Shown: positions 34,857 through 43,716 of the stretch, in pieces | Numbering within the stretch: the stretch's first letter is position 1 | How the letters are laid out: each line of letters opens with the position of its first letter | Source: DATGZX01 sp035296965 | GTDB lineage: Bacteria; Planctomycetota; Planctomycetia; Gemmatales; Gemmataceae | Length of the DNA stretch: 64,000 nucleotides | Direction: 5' to 3' | Assembly: GCA_035296965.1 (NCBI GenBank) | Contig: DATGZX010000298.1 | Span: forward strand, 62,001-126,000 | Notes under the pieces: generated by a model | Databases searched by the model: none | What the model saw: the letters and a program-made list of their open reading frames with translations, nothing else | Told to the model about the DNA's origin: nothing | Translations under genes and position numbers: made by a program

Positions 34857-36644
34857 ATGGCTCCCCCGATTGTGGGCATCGACCTGGGGACGACTAATAG
34901 CGAAGTCGCAGTGATCAGGGAGAAGAAGCCATACGTTTTCGAAGAAGATGGCGACCCTATCCTGCCTTCATTCGTAGGCTTGTCTGAAGATGGCCGGTTG
35001 CTGGTCGGTAAGGCTGCCAAGAACCAGTGGGTTCTGGCCCCCGAGCGCACCATAAAGTCCATCAAGCGAAAGATGGGCCAAGACGTCAAGGTGATGCTGG
35101 GCGTTCACGAATATCGCCCGCAAGAGATCTCCGCAATGATCTTGCGTACGCTCCGCGAGCGGGCCTCGCAGCAGCTTGGCGAACCCGTACAGCGTGCCGC
35201 CATCACTGTGCCGGCCTATTTCAACGACGCTCAGCGCCAGGCCACGCGCGAAGCAGGGGAATTGGCTGGCCTGGACGTCGTTCGTATCCTTAATGAGCCC
35301 ACTGCCGCCTCCCTCACCTATGACGCCAGCCACCACGAATTGCGGCGCATGCTGGTGTATGACTTGGGCGGCGGCACCTTCGACGTATCGATCGTCCAGG
35401 CCCAGGAAGGAGTGGTCGAGGTCCTGGCCAGCCACGGCGACACCCAGCTGGGCGGTGACGATTTCGACGATCTGCTGCTGAAGTTTGTCTGCGACCGTTT
35501 CCAGGAAGGGCATGACTTCGACCTGCGCAGCAACCTCATCTCCAAAGCCCGTGTGCTGCGCGCTGTCGAAGCTGCCAAACGACTTCTTTCCTATCACCCC
35601 TTTGCTCGCATTGAAGAGGAATTCATTGCCGAGAAAAATGGCCAGGCGCTGCATCTGAATATGGAAGTCAGCCGGGAAGAGTACGAGAACATGATTCGAC
35701 CGCTCGTGGATCGGACCATGGAGTGCGTGCAGCGGGCGTTGGATGATTCCCATCTGACCGCTTCAGCTATAGATAAGGTTGTTTTGGTCGGCGGCAGCAC
35801 TCGGACGCCGCTCGTCAGCCGGCTCCTCGAGGAGCGTTTGGCGCAGCCCCCTCATCAGGAGGTGAACCCGGACCTCTGTGTTGCCATGGGCGCCGCCATC
35901 CAGGCGGCCATCATCGAGGGAGCCGATGTCGGGGCCGTGCTTGTGGACATCACGCCGCACTCCCTGGGCATTCGCTGTCTGGACGAATTCCAGGGCTTCG
36001 ATTTTCCATTCAGATTTGCCCCAATTATTTGCCGGAACACGGCATTGCCCGCTTCGCGGAGCGAGGTTTTTCACACGGTCCATGATAACCAGACGGAAGT
36101 GGACATCGACGTCTACCAAGGCGAAAGCGACGACATTCGCCACAATCATGAAGTGGGAAAGTTTCGCATCGAAGGCCTGGCTCGGGTTGCTGCGGGAAAC
36201 CAAATCGTCGTGCAGCTTGACCTGAACCTCGACGGGATGCTCAAGGTCTCGGCACGCGAGCGCGCTACGGGACTCCAGAAGCAGATAACCATCGAGAACG
36301 CTCTGGCACGGTTCGAGCGGGAAGAAATCGGCTCCGCGCGGTCGCGGCTGGAGGAGCTCTGGGAGGATTCGCTGGACCCGGACATCGAGACGAACGGCCT
36401 CGAAGAGGAATTGCTGCCTGTCCTTACGCCGGGCCCGCGGGAAGGCCAGCGCGAAGCGGTGCAGGCACGGGCTCTGCTGGAAAAGGCCGAGCGCATTTGC
36501 CAAAAAGCCCAGCCGGAGGACCGGAAGGAGCTGGAACGCTTGATGGGAGAGCTTCGTGTGGCCCTCACGGATCGGCAATGGGAAAGAGTGACCGCCTCGA
36601 GCAATCAATTAGCGGACATTTTGTTCTACCTGGAAGAAGCCTAA
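34857..36644 (+). CDS. Hsp70-family chaperone
   Basis: A 595-residue Hsp70. All ATPase blocks are present: DLGTTN at 9-14, VPAYFNDAQRQATREAG, ILNEPTAASLTYDA, VYDLGGGTFDVSI, LGGDDFDD and VLVGGSTRTPLV. The substrate-binding domain begins at DITPHSLGI and continues with beta strands through LDLNLDGMLKVSARER. A helical lid follows and the C-terminus is shorter than in DnaK (about 638). This is a diverged dnaK paralogue rather than the housekeeping gene, judging by size and by its cassette of J-like and GrpE-like partners. GGAAAGG precedes the ATG. Confidence 0.92.
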   Translation: MAPPIVGIDLGTTNSEVAVIREKKPYVFEEDGDPILPSFVGLSEDGRLLVGKAAKNQWVLAPERTIKSIKRKMGQDVKVMLGVHEYRPQEISAMILRTLRERASQQLGEPVQRAAITVPAYFNDAQRQATREAGELAGLDVVRILNEPTAASLTYDASHHELRRMLVYDLGGGTFDVSIVQAQEGVVEVLASHGDTQLGGDDFDDLLLKFVCDRFQEGHDFDLRSNLISKARVLRAVEAAKRLLSYHPFARIEEEFIAEKNGQALHLNMEVSREEYENMIRPLVDRTMECVQRALDDSHLTASAIDKVVLVGGSTRTPLVSRLLEERLAQPPHQEVNPDLCVAMGAAIQAAIIEGADVGAVLVDITPHSLGIRCLDEFQGFDFPFRFAPIICRNTALPASRSEVFHTVHDNQTEVDIDVYQGESDDIRHNHEVGKFRIEGLARVAAGNQIVVQLDLNLDGMLKVSARERATGLQKQITIENALARFEREEIGSARSRLEELWEDSLDPDIETNGLEEELLPVLTPGPREGQREAVQARALLEKAERICQKAQPEDRKELERLMGELRVALTDRQWERVTASSNQLADILFYLEEA

Positions 36645-36714
36645 AGAACCCTCCGTCGAAAAGCCGCGCACCTGCCACGAAGGGTCAACCGCAAGTTCCG
36701 TACCTCATAGACCT

Positions 36715-37002
36715 ATGCGTTGTCCTGTCTGTCGGGTTAACAATGACCAGGGGCCGCAGTGCCGGCGCTGCCGGGCCGACTTGTCGCTCCTATTTGCCTT
36801 GGAGAGGCAGCGCGCGCATGCGCTGGCTGCTGCCTACCGGTGTGTCTGCCAGCGCCGCTGGAAATCCGCACTAGCTATCACGGACGGAGTGGGGGCGCAG
36901 CGGCGGGATCAAGAATCCCTTAGGTTGCTCGCAATGATTTCACTCTTGAAGGGCGATTTCGCCCGCGCCTGGCAATCCTATCTAGCTGTCCGTCGAATCT
37001 GA
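36715..37002 (+). CDS. Small zinc-ribbon helical protein
   Basis: A 95-residue protein with an N-terminal zinc ribbon, CPVC at 3-6 and CRRC near 16-19, and then about 70 residues of helices with TPR-like spacing (ALAAAYRCVCQRRWKSAL, LRLLAMISLLKGDFARAWQSYLAV). A zinc finger next to an Hsp70 may help substrate or partner binding, as the zinc domain does in DnaJ, which the J-like protein here lacks. That is an inference. It lies 70 bases after the Hsp70 gene in the same direction. Confidence 0.7.
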   Translation: MRCPVCRVNNDQGPQCRRCRADLSLLFALERQRAHALAAAYRCVCQRRWKSALAITDGVGAQRRDQESLRLLAMISLLKGDFARAWQSYLAVRRI

Positions 37003-37111
37003 TCGACGCACCGCTTTCCATCCACGTGACTCCCAGGCGATGTTGGTAGATTCCCTCGTTGCTTGATATAAGGAAGTCGGGGAAGCTGTTCTGGCCGAGG
37101 GTGATCCACTT

Positions 37112-38395
37112 ATGCCGCCGATCGACGACACGGTCGAAACCATTTTGATCGTTGACGATGAGGAGTCCGTTCGGAAGACATTCCGCGAGTGGCTTGATGG
37201 CGCGGGTCTGGATTGCCGCATCCTTGCGGCAGCGGACGCTGAGGCAGCCCTGGTGCAGGCGAACGAACTCGCCCCGGACCTGGCCATTCTGGATTGGAAC
37301 CTGGGTGCCGGCAACGACGGGCTTCGACTCCTTGAAGATTTGTACCTTTTCAATCCCAATATCATCGCGATCATGATCACGGGGTTCGCGCACCAGGCGA
37401 CTCCGCTCGATGCCATGCGCATGGGCGTGCGCGACTACCTCGACAAGAACCAGGATCTCGACCGTGGCACGTTCTTGACCGCGGTCTATCGCCAACTCGA
37501 ACGTATCCGACCCGCAAAGCGCGAGCAGCGGCTGCATCGCAGCCTTGTGGCTTTTCGCGAGGCGGTGGAGAAGGTGCTGCCCCTGGTGCAATCTGCCTCT
37601 GCCCTCAACGACCCCGTTCCGCTGCCGGATGCAATTCGAACTCTGATGCGCTTCCTCCTGGATTCGACAGGAGCCCGAGACGGCGTGCTGTTGATCCGCA
37701 GTCACGATGCCGAGCGCCACCCCGCAGAGGATTATCGCGCCTACACGGCTGCAGGCGACGCGATTCCGGCGGAGTTGGTGCCGTTTGCGCGTTCCATTGC
37801 CGGTACTGTGGTTAGCTTGCAAGAGCCTTATGCCATGAACGGGCTCGATCAAATGACCGTGACGGGCTCGATGGAGCTGCAACCTTTTGAGCACGGGCGT
37901 CAGTCGCTGCTTGCCGCCCCAATGGCAGTAGCACCGGGAATTCAGGCAGTGCTCGAGCTATTCGACAAGAAGACTGCGGACAAGGCCCATGTGGAATTCA
38001 GCAAAGAGGATCACCGGCTCATCGCTGCCGCGGCAGATTTCGGGACCGAAATGCTACGCCAGGCCTTGGCCGAGCGGCAAACCCGGCAAATCCTTTTCGA
38101 CGCCGTGGCCGCTGCGTTGGGAGCGAGCGACACGGTGGCTCAGTCGCTGGAAGGCAATGCGCGAAAGCGCCAGGAACAGCCGCCTCCCACGGCAGTGCTG
38201 GAACAGCTCCGCAAAGGGTTGGGTGCCAATCCTGCGTCAGCGGTGGAGGCGGATGAAACCTTACGCCTGGTTGAAGCGATTCGTGTCCTTGCACTGCGCC
38301 ATGGGCCGGCAGCAGTCAGTCATTGCATCCGATTGGTGGAGAGCCTGCGCGACCTGCTCGATAGCGCCACCGGAGCAGGAGACCCCCGGTTGTGA
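37112..38395 (+). CDS. Response regulator with GAF domain (REC-GAF)
   Basis: A 427-residue protein. The receiver domain (about 10-130) has the acidic pair Asp15/Asp16, the phosphoacceptor Asp61 in LAILDWNLG, the conserved Thr in IMITGFAHQ and Lys in DYLDKNQ. A GAF-like domain (about 165-320) follows with LLIRSHDAERHPAEDYRAY and LAAPMAVAPGIQAVLELFDK. A C-terminal helical tail ends the protein. There is no DNA-binding output, so the output is probably protein-protein. The stop codon overlaps the start of the S8 gene by 4 bases (GTGA), so the two products are probably co-translated. Confidence 0.85.
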   Translation: MPPIDDTVETILIVDDEESVRKTFREWLDGAGLDCRILAAADAEAALVQANELAPDLAILDWNLGAGNDGLRLLEDLYLFNPNIIAIMITGFAHQATPLDAMRMGVRDYLDKNQDLDRGTFLTAVYRQLERIRPAKREQRLHRSLVAFREAVEKVLPLVQSASALNDPVPLPDAIRTLMRFLLDSTGARDGVLLIRSHDAERHPAEDYRAYTAAGDAIPAELVPFARSIAGTVVSLQEPYAMNGLDQMTVTGSMELQPFEHGRQSLLAAPMAVAPGIQAVLELFDKKTADKAHVEFSKEDHRLIAAAADFGTEMLRQALAERQTRQILFDAVAAALGASDTVAQSLEGNARKRQEQPPPTAVLEQLRKGLGANPASAVEADETLRLVEAIRVLALRHGPAAVSHCIRLVESLRDLLDSATGAGDPRL

Positions 38396-39234
38396 GCAAC
38401 GCCCCGTTTCCGCAGCCAGAGCGCGACGTGTTCGAAGAAGTTTTCGCACTGTTGACTCCCGAGCGGCTCCTTGGCGATCCGCGCGCGACCGGCGAAGGGG
38501 TCAGGGTTTGCGTCGTCGATAGCGGCGTCGAGCAAGCCGTTCTCCAGGCACGAGCGCATGAGCGCGGCCAGGAGATTCACATCATCGAAGGTGGCATATT
38601 CACCCCAGATAAGGCCGACCCTTTGTCCTACACGGGCCATCAGAGCAGCCATCATGGGACAACCGTCGCCGACATCATTCTGAGCCTGGCGCCTCGCGTT
38701 CGCCTTTATTCAGCCGACGTCTTTGGGCCGCAAGGAAGCTGTGAAGTGGAAGTGGTATTGCGGGCCTTGCATTGGGCTATCAACGTATGGAAGTGCAAGA
38801 TTATCAACCTGTCGCTGGGAGTGCCGGAAAATCGCCTCCAGCAAGTCCAGCGCCGCTATCAGTTCCTGCGAGCTATCGAGGAAGGCTACTACAAGGATGT
38901 CCTCATCTTCGCGGCCGCACACAATGATCATCCCATCATGCGCAGTTACCCAGCAGCATTCGCTCCGCCCCTCATTTCCGTGGACAAGGAAAATTTCAAC
39001 AACCCGCTGCAGTTCGCATACCACCTAAAGGACCAGATCGAATTCCAGGCGAATAGCAGGGGCCATTTTGGACCGTTCGCGCAGGAGCCTGCGACCAGCT
39101 GGGCGGCTCCTCATCTCGCCGGCATCGCGGCCCGCATTCTCTCCTTGCGGCCAGATATGAAACCATTCGAGATCAAGACAGTGCTGTACTGGCTTAGCCG
39201 CCACTATCAGAAGGGTGCGGAAGGGAGCCCGTAG
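38392..39234 (+). CDS. Cytoplasmic S8 (subtilisin-like) serine protease
   Basis: A 280-residue S8 peptidase with all catalytic residues: Asp43 in VCVVDSGV, His88 in SSHHGTTVA, oxyanion Asn178 in AAAHNDHP and Ser236 in PATSWAAPHLAG (the usual G-T-S is A-T-S here). It has no signal peptide and no propeptide, unlike secreted subtilases, so it is predicted to act in the cytoplasm. The GTG start overlaps the REC-GAF stop. Its place behind Hsp70 machinery and a regulator suggests regulated cleavage of chaperone-bound substrates; this is inference. Confidence 0.88.
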   Translation: MSNAPFPQPERDVFEEVFALLTPERLLGDPRATGEGVRVCVVDSGVEQAVLQARAHERGQEIHIIEGGIFTPDKADPLSYTGHQSSHHGTTVADIILSLAPRVRLYSADVFGPQGSCEVEVVLRALHWAINVWKCKIINLSLGVPENRLQQVQRRYQFLRAIEEGYYKDVLIFAAAHNDHPIMRSYPAAFAPPLISVDKENFNNPLQFAYHLKDQIEFQANSRGHFGPFAQEPATSWAAPHLAGIAARILSLRPDMKPFEIKTVLYWLSRHYQKGAEGSP

Positions 39235-39284
39235 CGCTGGTAGGTTTATCCTGCAGGCTCGATGTGCGCAGTTCGTCCCATCTG

Positions 39285-40790
39285 CTATCCAAGCATCTCT
39301 TGAACGACCGTGCCTTCCACTAAAGGGAGCGGCCGGCCGGTGCGATCGATGATGGGGGTATGCGGGTCGATGCCCATCAGGTGGTAGAGCGTGGCAAGGA
39401 CATCCTTGGGTGAAACCGGATGATCGACGACCGTGCCGGCGATCTTGTCGGTTTTTCCCACAATGCGGCCTCGCGCAATGCCGCCGCCGGCGAAGAGGCA
39501 GCTATAAGCCTGCGACCAGTGATCGCGGCCGCCGCCGGTCACGTTTTGAATCTTGGGCGTCCGGCCATGCTCGCTGACGCAAAGAACCAGCGTCTCATCG
39601 AGCAAGCCTCGGGCATCGAGGTCAGCGATCAATCCCGCCCAGGCCATGTCGAGCCCAGGAAGGAGCTCGTTTTTCATGCGCGGGTAGTGGTCCCAGTGGG
39701 TATCCCAGCCCGAGCCCGCTAGGCCGTATTCATCCCAGAACACAGTAACAAAACGGGAGCCGGCTTCTACCAACCGCCGGGCGGCCAAGCAAGATTGGCC
39801 GAAGAGCGTCATGCCATACGTCTCACGCAGAGCCAACGGCTCACGGCCGAGATCGAGGGCTGTTCGGACCTTGTCCGACGAGATCATTGCATGCGCCATC
39901 TCGCGATAGCGGTCCAGATTACGCCCAGTAGAGCAATGTCCCAGATCCCGGCGCGCCTCATCGAATTGTTCCACCAGGCTGCGGCGCTGATTGAGTCGAT
40001 CCAGCGTCATGTCTACAGGCAGTTGAGTCGAGGCGGCTAACTCGAATCTGCTCTCCGGCGTGATGCCAAGATACGGTTCCTGGACGTCGACGCGTTGGTT
40101 CTGGAGGGTCTTGATCACGCTCCGGGTCGCTTTACCACGGAATTCGGTCCACACCGGGTTGAACGCCCCGCCCAGGAAGGCCGCGTATGGGCCCGCACGA
40201 GGCACTTCGCCTACGCGCTGACTGCTAAAGGGAAACGGCAGGGCGATATTGTTGGGAACACCCGGCGCGTTCGGGATCCCTTCCCTCTTACGAAGCACGT
40301 GATCGACCACCGAGCCGACGAAGGGCCAGTGCCGCGCATCGCGCGGGCTCAGCTCCATAGCCACCTCAATCTGCGGGATGCCAGTAAGGGCATAGGCTAC
40401 CCCGTGGATTGGGTAGGGGTGCGTCATCGACCGCACGACCGTACAACGGTCCATGACTTTCGCCAGGTTCGGCAGAAGTTCGCAGACGTCAAGTCCCGGA
40501 AGGGCAGAGCGAATTGATTTCAGCTCTCCGCGGATGCCGACTGGTGCGTTTGGCTTGGGATCGACGGTTTCGAGTTGGCTGGGTGAGCCATACAGGTGGA
40601 TCAGGATGCAAGACTTCGCGCGGCCAAATTGATTCCGATTTGCTCGGACAGCCTCCCGCGCCTGCAGATCGGACAACCGCAGAAAATCACTCAGGCCTAG
40701 ACCAAAGAACCCCAGTGCCCCAGCCTGCAACATTTCTCGGCGGGACCAGCCGCTGCAGAGTTTCCGAGGCGAGCCGAGAATTTGAAGCAT
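39285..40790 (-). CDS. DUF1501 family protein, Tat-type leader
   Basis: A 501-residue member of DUF1501, a sulfatase/alkaline-phosphatase-fold family expanded in planctomycetes. The leader has the twin-arginine motif SRREML (Arg17-Arg18) followed by a hydrophobic stretch, predicting export as a folded protein. GRAKSCILIHLYGSPSQLETVDPKPNAP begins the mature domain. SEHGRTPKIQN and GGGRDHWSQAYSCLFAGGGI are the late family motifs. The metal ligands of sulfatases are only partly kept in this family. Unlike the second copy at 55 kb, no DUF1549/DUF1553 gene is adjacent. Confidence 0.9.
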   Translation of the reverse strand: MLQILGSPRKLCSGWSRREMLQAGALGFFGLGLSDFLRLSDLQAREAVRANRNQFGRAKSCILIHLYGSPSQLETVDPKPNAPVGIRGELKSIRSALPGLDVCELLPNLAKVMDRCTVVRSMTHPYPIHGVAYALTGIPQIEVAMELSPRDARHWPFVGSVVDHVLRKREGIPNAPGVPNNIALPFPFSSQRVGEVPRAGPYAAFLGGAFNPVWTEFRGKATRSVIKTLQNQRVDVQEPYLGITPESRFELAASTQLPVDMTLDRLNQRRSLVEQFDEARRDLGHCSTGRNLDRYREMAHAMISSDKVRTALDLGREPLALRETYGMTLFGQSCLAARRLVEAGSRFVTVFWDEYGLAGSGWDTHWDHYPRMKNELLPGLDMAWAGLIADLDARGLLDETLVLCVSEHGRTPKIQNVTGGGRDHWSQAYSCLFAGGGIARGRIVGKTDKIAGTVVDHPVSPKDVLATLYHLMGIDPHTPIIDRTGRPLPLVEGTVVQEMLG

Positions 40791-41342
40791 ATCCGGTTTT
40801 TCCTAACCACCTGCCCGGAGGCGGCTGGAAGGCAGGTCCAACGGCTTGGAGGGTCTTCAAACGGCAGGGGAGTACTTCCCCTTCGCAGAACGGATGTTAT
40901 CCTAGCCTGCCAAGCCTCGGCCGGGCAAGCAGAATCTCGGTTCGGGAATTCCAAAAGCTACTGCTGTTAATCCCGAAACGAGAGCCTCCTGCCTTTCACG
41001 AAGGCGCTGCAAACTCGATTTACGCTAACTATTGCCTCCTCAAGTCCTGATTTTGGTTTCTGGCCACGTAGCCAGAATGCTTGGGAATATGTACATCGGT
41101 ACACATGACATTTGTCATGTGCAACTGCCATTCGTTCAAGCTTTCGGACGGGACGTAACCTATTTCAGAATATAATCTTGCAGATTTCTATCTCTGTCAG
41201 ACAAGGTGTCTGCCTATCCCCCTTTTACATGACATAACATGACATTTCTCATTTTTGGATTTGCTTTGGATTTCTCTCTGGCCTCGTTCTCGGGTCCCAA
41301 AAGTTAGCCTTCGAGAGGCACCGGTGGCCCCTACAGTTCTTT
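40791..41342. other. Intergenic region upstream of the DUF1501 gene
   Basis: A 552-bp gap between the start of the DUF1501 gene and the 3' end of the ankyrin-PQQ gene, both on the minus strand. No gene is supported. It holds a pair of nested palindromes (41090-41121) and the 9-mer ACATGACAT three times (41103-41111, 41227-41235, 41237-41245), which may be operator-like. Confidence 0.5.
41090..41121. promoter_or_regulatory. Palindrome pair, operator-like
   Basis: TGTAC-ATCG-GTACA (41090-41103) abuts CACATGACA-TT-TGTCATGTG (41102-41121), the second a perfect 9-bp-arm palindrome. The core ACATGACAT recurs at 41227-41235 and 41237-41245. A dyad with repeated half-sites suggests a regulator binding site about 310 bases upstream of the DUF1501 gene; no regulator is identified. 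Confidence 0.4.
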
Positions 41343-43577
41343 TCACTTCTCGGAATGGGCTGGCCGCGCTGGGTTGACACTTGCGGGAACTGTCTGGGGC
41401 TTGTTGGAGCGCGCGACGTCCGTCCTGCCAATGCCGTACAGGAAGTGCTGCGTGCGCACAACGAGCATGCCGTTCGAGATAGCAGGCGTGGCCATGCAAA
41501 CGTCGCGCATCTGGTTGGTCGCAACCACTTCGTGTCCAGTCCCGGACTTGACGACGCGAATCTCGCCTTCTTCGCTCGTGAGATAGAGGTAGCCGTCTGC
41601 CGCGATGGGCGAGGCCGTGTAGCCACCCTTGCCGGCCATGCGCTGCTGAAAGATTTGTTTGCCCGTTTTGGCCTCATAGCAGGTGAGCAGGCCGCTGTTG
41701 GCGCAGGTATAAAGGTGGTCGCCATACACGATAGGCGTCGGCATGTACGGACCGCCGCGTTTCTTGCTCCAGGCTAGAAATTCGTTGGAGTCTTTGCCTT
41801 CTTTCAGCGAAATGTCCCCCGTCGCGCCCGGCCGAATCGCATAGATCGGTTGGATCGGGCTATAACCGCTCGTCACAAAGATGAGGCCGTTCCCAGCGAT
41901 GGGGGTGGGTACCGTGATCTCTGCATTGCGCGATAGACGCCACAGCTCCTTGCCGGTCATCGGGTCGTAGCCGCGCACGAATTTCGTTGCGTTGGTGACC
42001 AGCTGCGCGCGATCCTTTCCTTCAATGACCGTGGGTGTGCCCCAGGAGGGGATCTCTTCGCGGGGCGTCTGCCAAACCTGATGGCCGTCTTCCACGTTGT
42101 AGGCGGCGAGGAAAGAATTCTTACCAACGTCGCACTGCACAATGACCAGGTTCTTGTAAATGATGGGGGAGCTGCCAAAACCCCATTGGTAGTCGGCATC
42201 GTAGAACCATCCCGCGTCGAGCGTGCCCAGGTCGCGCTTCCAGAGGAGCTTGCCCTGGAAGTCGTAACAGTAAAGGCCCTCCGAGGCGAAGCAAGCAACA
42301 ACGTGCTTGCCATCTGTTGCCGGCGTCGGGTTCGCGTGCGTCGATTTCATGTGCCGTTTGACCTTGGGCACACCCTGGTGGGCTGTCTGTTCCCATAGGA
42401 CCTTTCCCGTCTTCCTGTCGAGGCCGTAAACACGCCAGGTGTGAACGGAAGAATCGTTCACGGAATCGACATTGCCATACTGGCCTACCTTCAAGGCAGC
42501 CTTGGAGTCGCCACTCACGGCGGTGGTAAGAAAAATGTGGTCTCCCCAAACGCTGGGGCATGAGTGCCCGAAGCCAGGTATGCTTGTCTTCCACTGGATG
42601 TTCTTGGATTTCTCAACATCCCAGGTAAGCGGCGGATGTTGGCCGTCGGCCACGCCTGAGGCATTCGGCCCCCGGAAGGAGGGCCAATTTTGCGGCGAGG
42701 TGACGACCGCCACAGCGTCGTCGATGATGATGATAGGTTTGACTGGCTTTGGCGGAAGAATTGCTGCAGCAACCGCTTCAATGCGTTTGAATTTTACCTC
42801 ATTGGTTGATCCCTTCGCCACGAAGCCGGTGACCTTTTCGCCGTCGCGCAGAAAGGAGTACGTTAGCGATTCGTTTCCATTCGGATGGAAAGTCGTGCGG
42901 TCGATCGCCTTCAAGGTGGCAATGGTCCGCCCCTCGAAATCCAGACTGAGTTTATCGTTTTTCAACACCACCTTGATTCGTTGACCCTGGGTTTCGTAGG
43001 TGCCCGCGTAGCTACTAAGCACATCGATGGGAATCTGAAAGTCTGGTTTGGGCGGCCCAGGTTTCGCTCCCGCCTTTTTGAGAACCTCTTCCAGGTCCGG
43101 ATGCTTGGCAGGTACGGAAGCCAAGGCCGCATTCAGGGCGTCCTCCTTGATTTTGCCCTTGGCCAGGATGGCGCGCACCACATCGGTCTGCCCTTGTCTT
43201 ACCGCGCTGCTGAAGAGACCTTGCGCCCCAACCGCGTCGGCTTCCACAAGAAGCTTGATCACTTCCCAGCGATCGCGCATCTGAGCCCATGCCAGCGGGG
43301 TGAAGTTGTAGAATTTATCCTTTACATTGACATCGGCCTTGTGCTGCAGAAGAACCTTGACGACCTCGGCGTGTCCTTTGTCCGCCGCGAAATGCAGAGC
43401 CGTGACGCCGTAAGCGGTCTTGGCGTTGACGTCCGCGCCCTTGGCGAGAACAGTTTCCACGGCCTTGGCGTCGCCTTTCTTGGCCGCCGCCCAAAGGTCG
43501 TCCTGTGCGTCTCGACCAAGCGCAGGGAAAGCGAGAAACAACGCCAGCAGGCATGATCCCATTGCTCGTTTCAACAT
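41343..43577 (-). CDS. Ankyrin repeats fused to PQQ-type beta-propeller
   Basis: A 744-residue exported protein with a signal peptide (about 1-21). Domain order: ankyrin repeats (about 25-175, for example GVTALHFAADKGHAEVVKVLLQHKADVN), a middle beta domain (about 180-265, YAGTYETQGQRIKVVLKNDKL, DUF3471-like), then a PQQ-type propeller (about 295-730) with WPSFRGPNASGVADG at its start. Planctomycetes have many PQQ-like propellers beginning W-P-x-F-R-G-P-x-x-x-G; fusion to ankyrin repeats outside the cytoplasm is unusual. The propeller is unlikely to be a quinoprotein enzyme without further evidence. Confidence 0.78.
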   Translation of the reverse strand: MLKRAMGSCLLALFLAFPALGRDAQDDLWAAAKKGDAKAVETVLAKGADVNAKTAYGVTALHFAADKGHAEVVKVLLQHKADVNVKDKFYNFTPLAWAQMRDRWEVIKLLVEADAVGAQGLFSSAVRQGQTDVVRAILAKGKIKEDALNAALASVPAKHPDLEEVLKKAGAKPGPPKPDFQIPIDVLSSYAGTYETQGQRIKVVLKNDKLSLDFEGRTIATLKAIDRTTFHPNGNESLTYSFLRDGEKVTGFVAKGSTNEVKFKRIEAVAAAILPPKPVKPIIIIDDAVAVVTSPQNWPSFRGPNASGVADGQHPPLTWDVEKSKNIQWKTSIPGFGHSCPSVWGDHIFLTTAVSGDSKAALKVGQYGNVDSVNDSSVHTWRVYGLDRKTGKVLWEQTAHQGVPKVKRHMKSTHANPTPATDGKHVVACFASEGLYCYDFQGKLLWKRDLGTLDAGWFYDADYQWGFGSSPIIYKNLVIVQCDVGKNSFLAAYNVEDGHQVWQTPREEIPSWGTPTVIEGKDRAQLVTNATKFVRGYDPMTGKELWRLSRNAEITVPTPIAGNGLIFVTSGYSPIQPIYAIRPGATGDISLKEGKDSNEFLAWSKKRGGPYMPTPIVYGDHLYTCANSGLLTCYEAKTGKQIFQQRMAGKGGYTASPIAADGYLYLTSEEGEIRVVKSGTGHEVVATNQMRDVCMATPAISNGMLVVRTQHFLYGIGRTDVARSNKPQTVPASVNPARPAHSEK

Positions 43578-43716
43578 GCATTCACTCCCGCATACTCATC
43601 TCGTTGCGCTGAACCATTCACGTTTCGCACCGAATGTTCCCGTGTTTGAATACCTCGCGGTGCCAAGAAATGTTTCCAGGGAGCTGCTTCCCAGTAGGGC
43701 GGAGTAACATCCCAAG

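Noticed and set aside
35763..36608. Long frame on the minus strand inside the Hsp70 gene
   Set aside because: It is antisense to a well-matched Hsp70 and has no family features.
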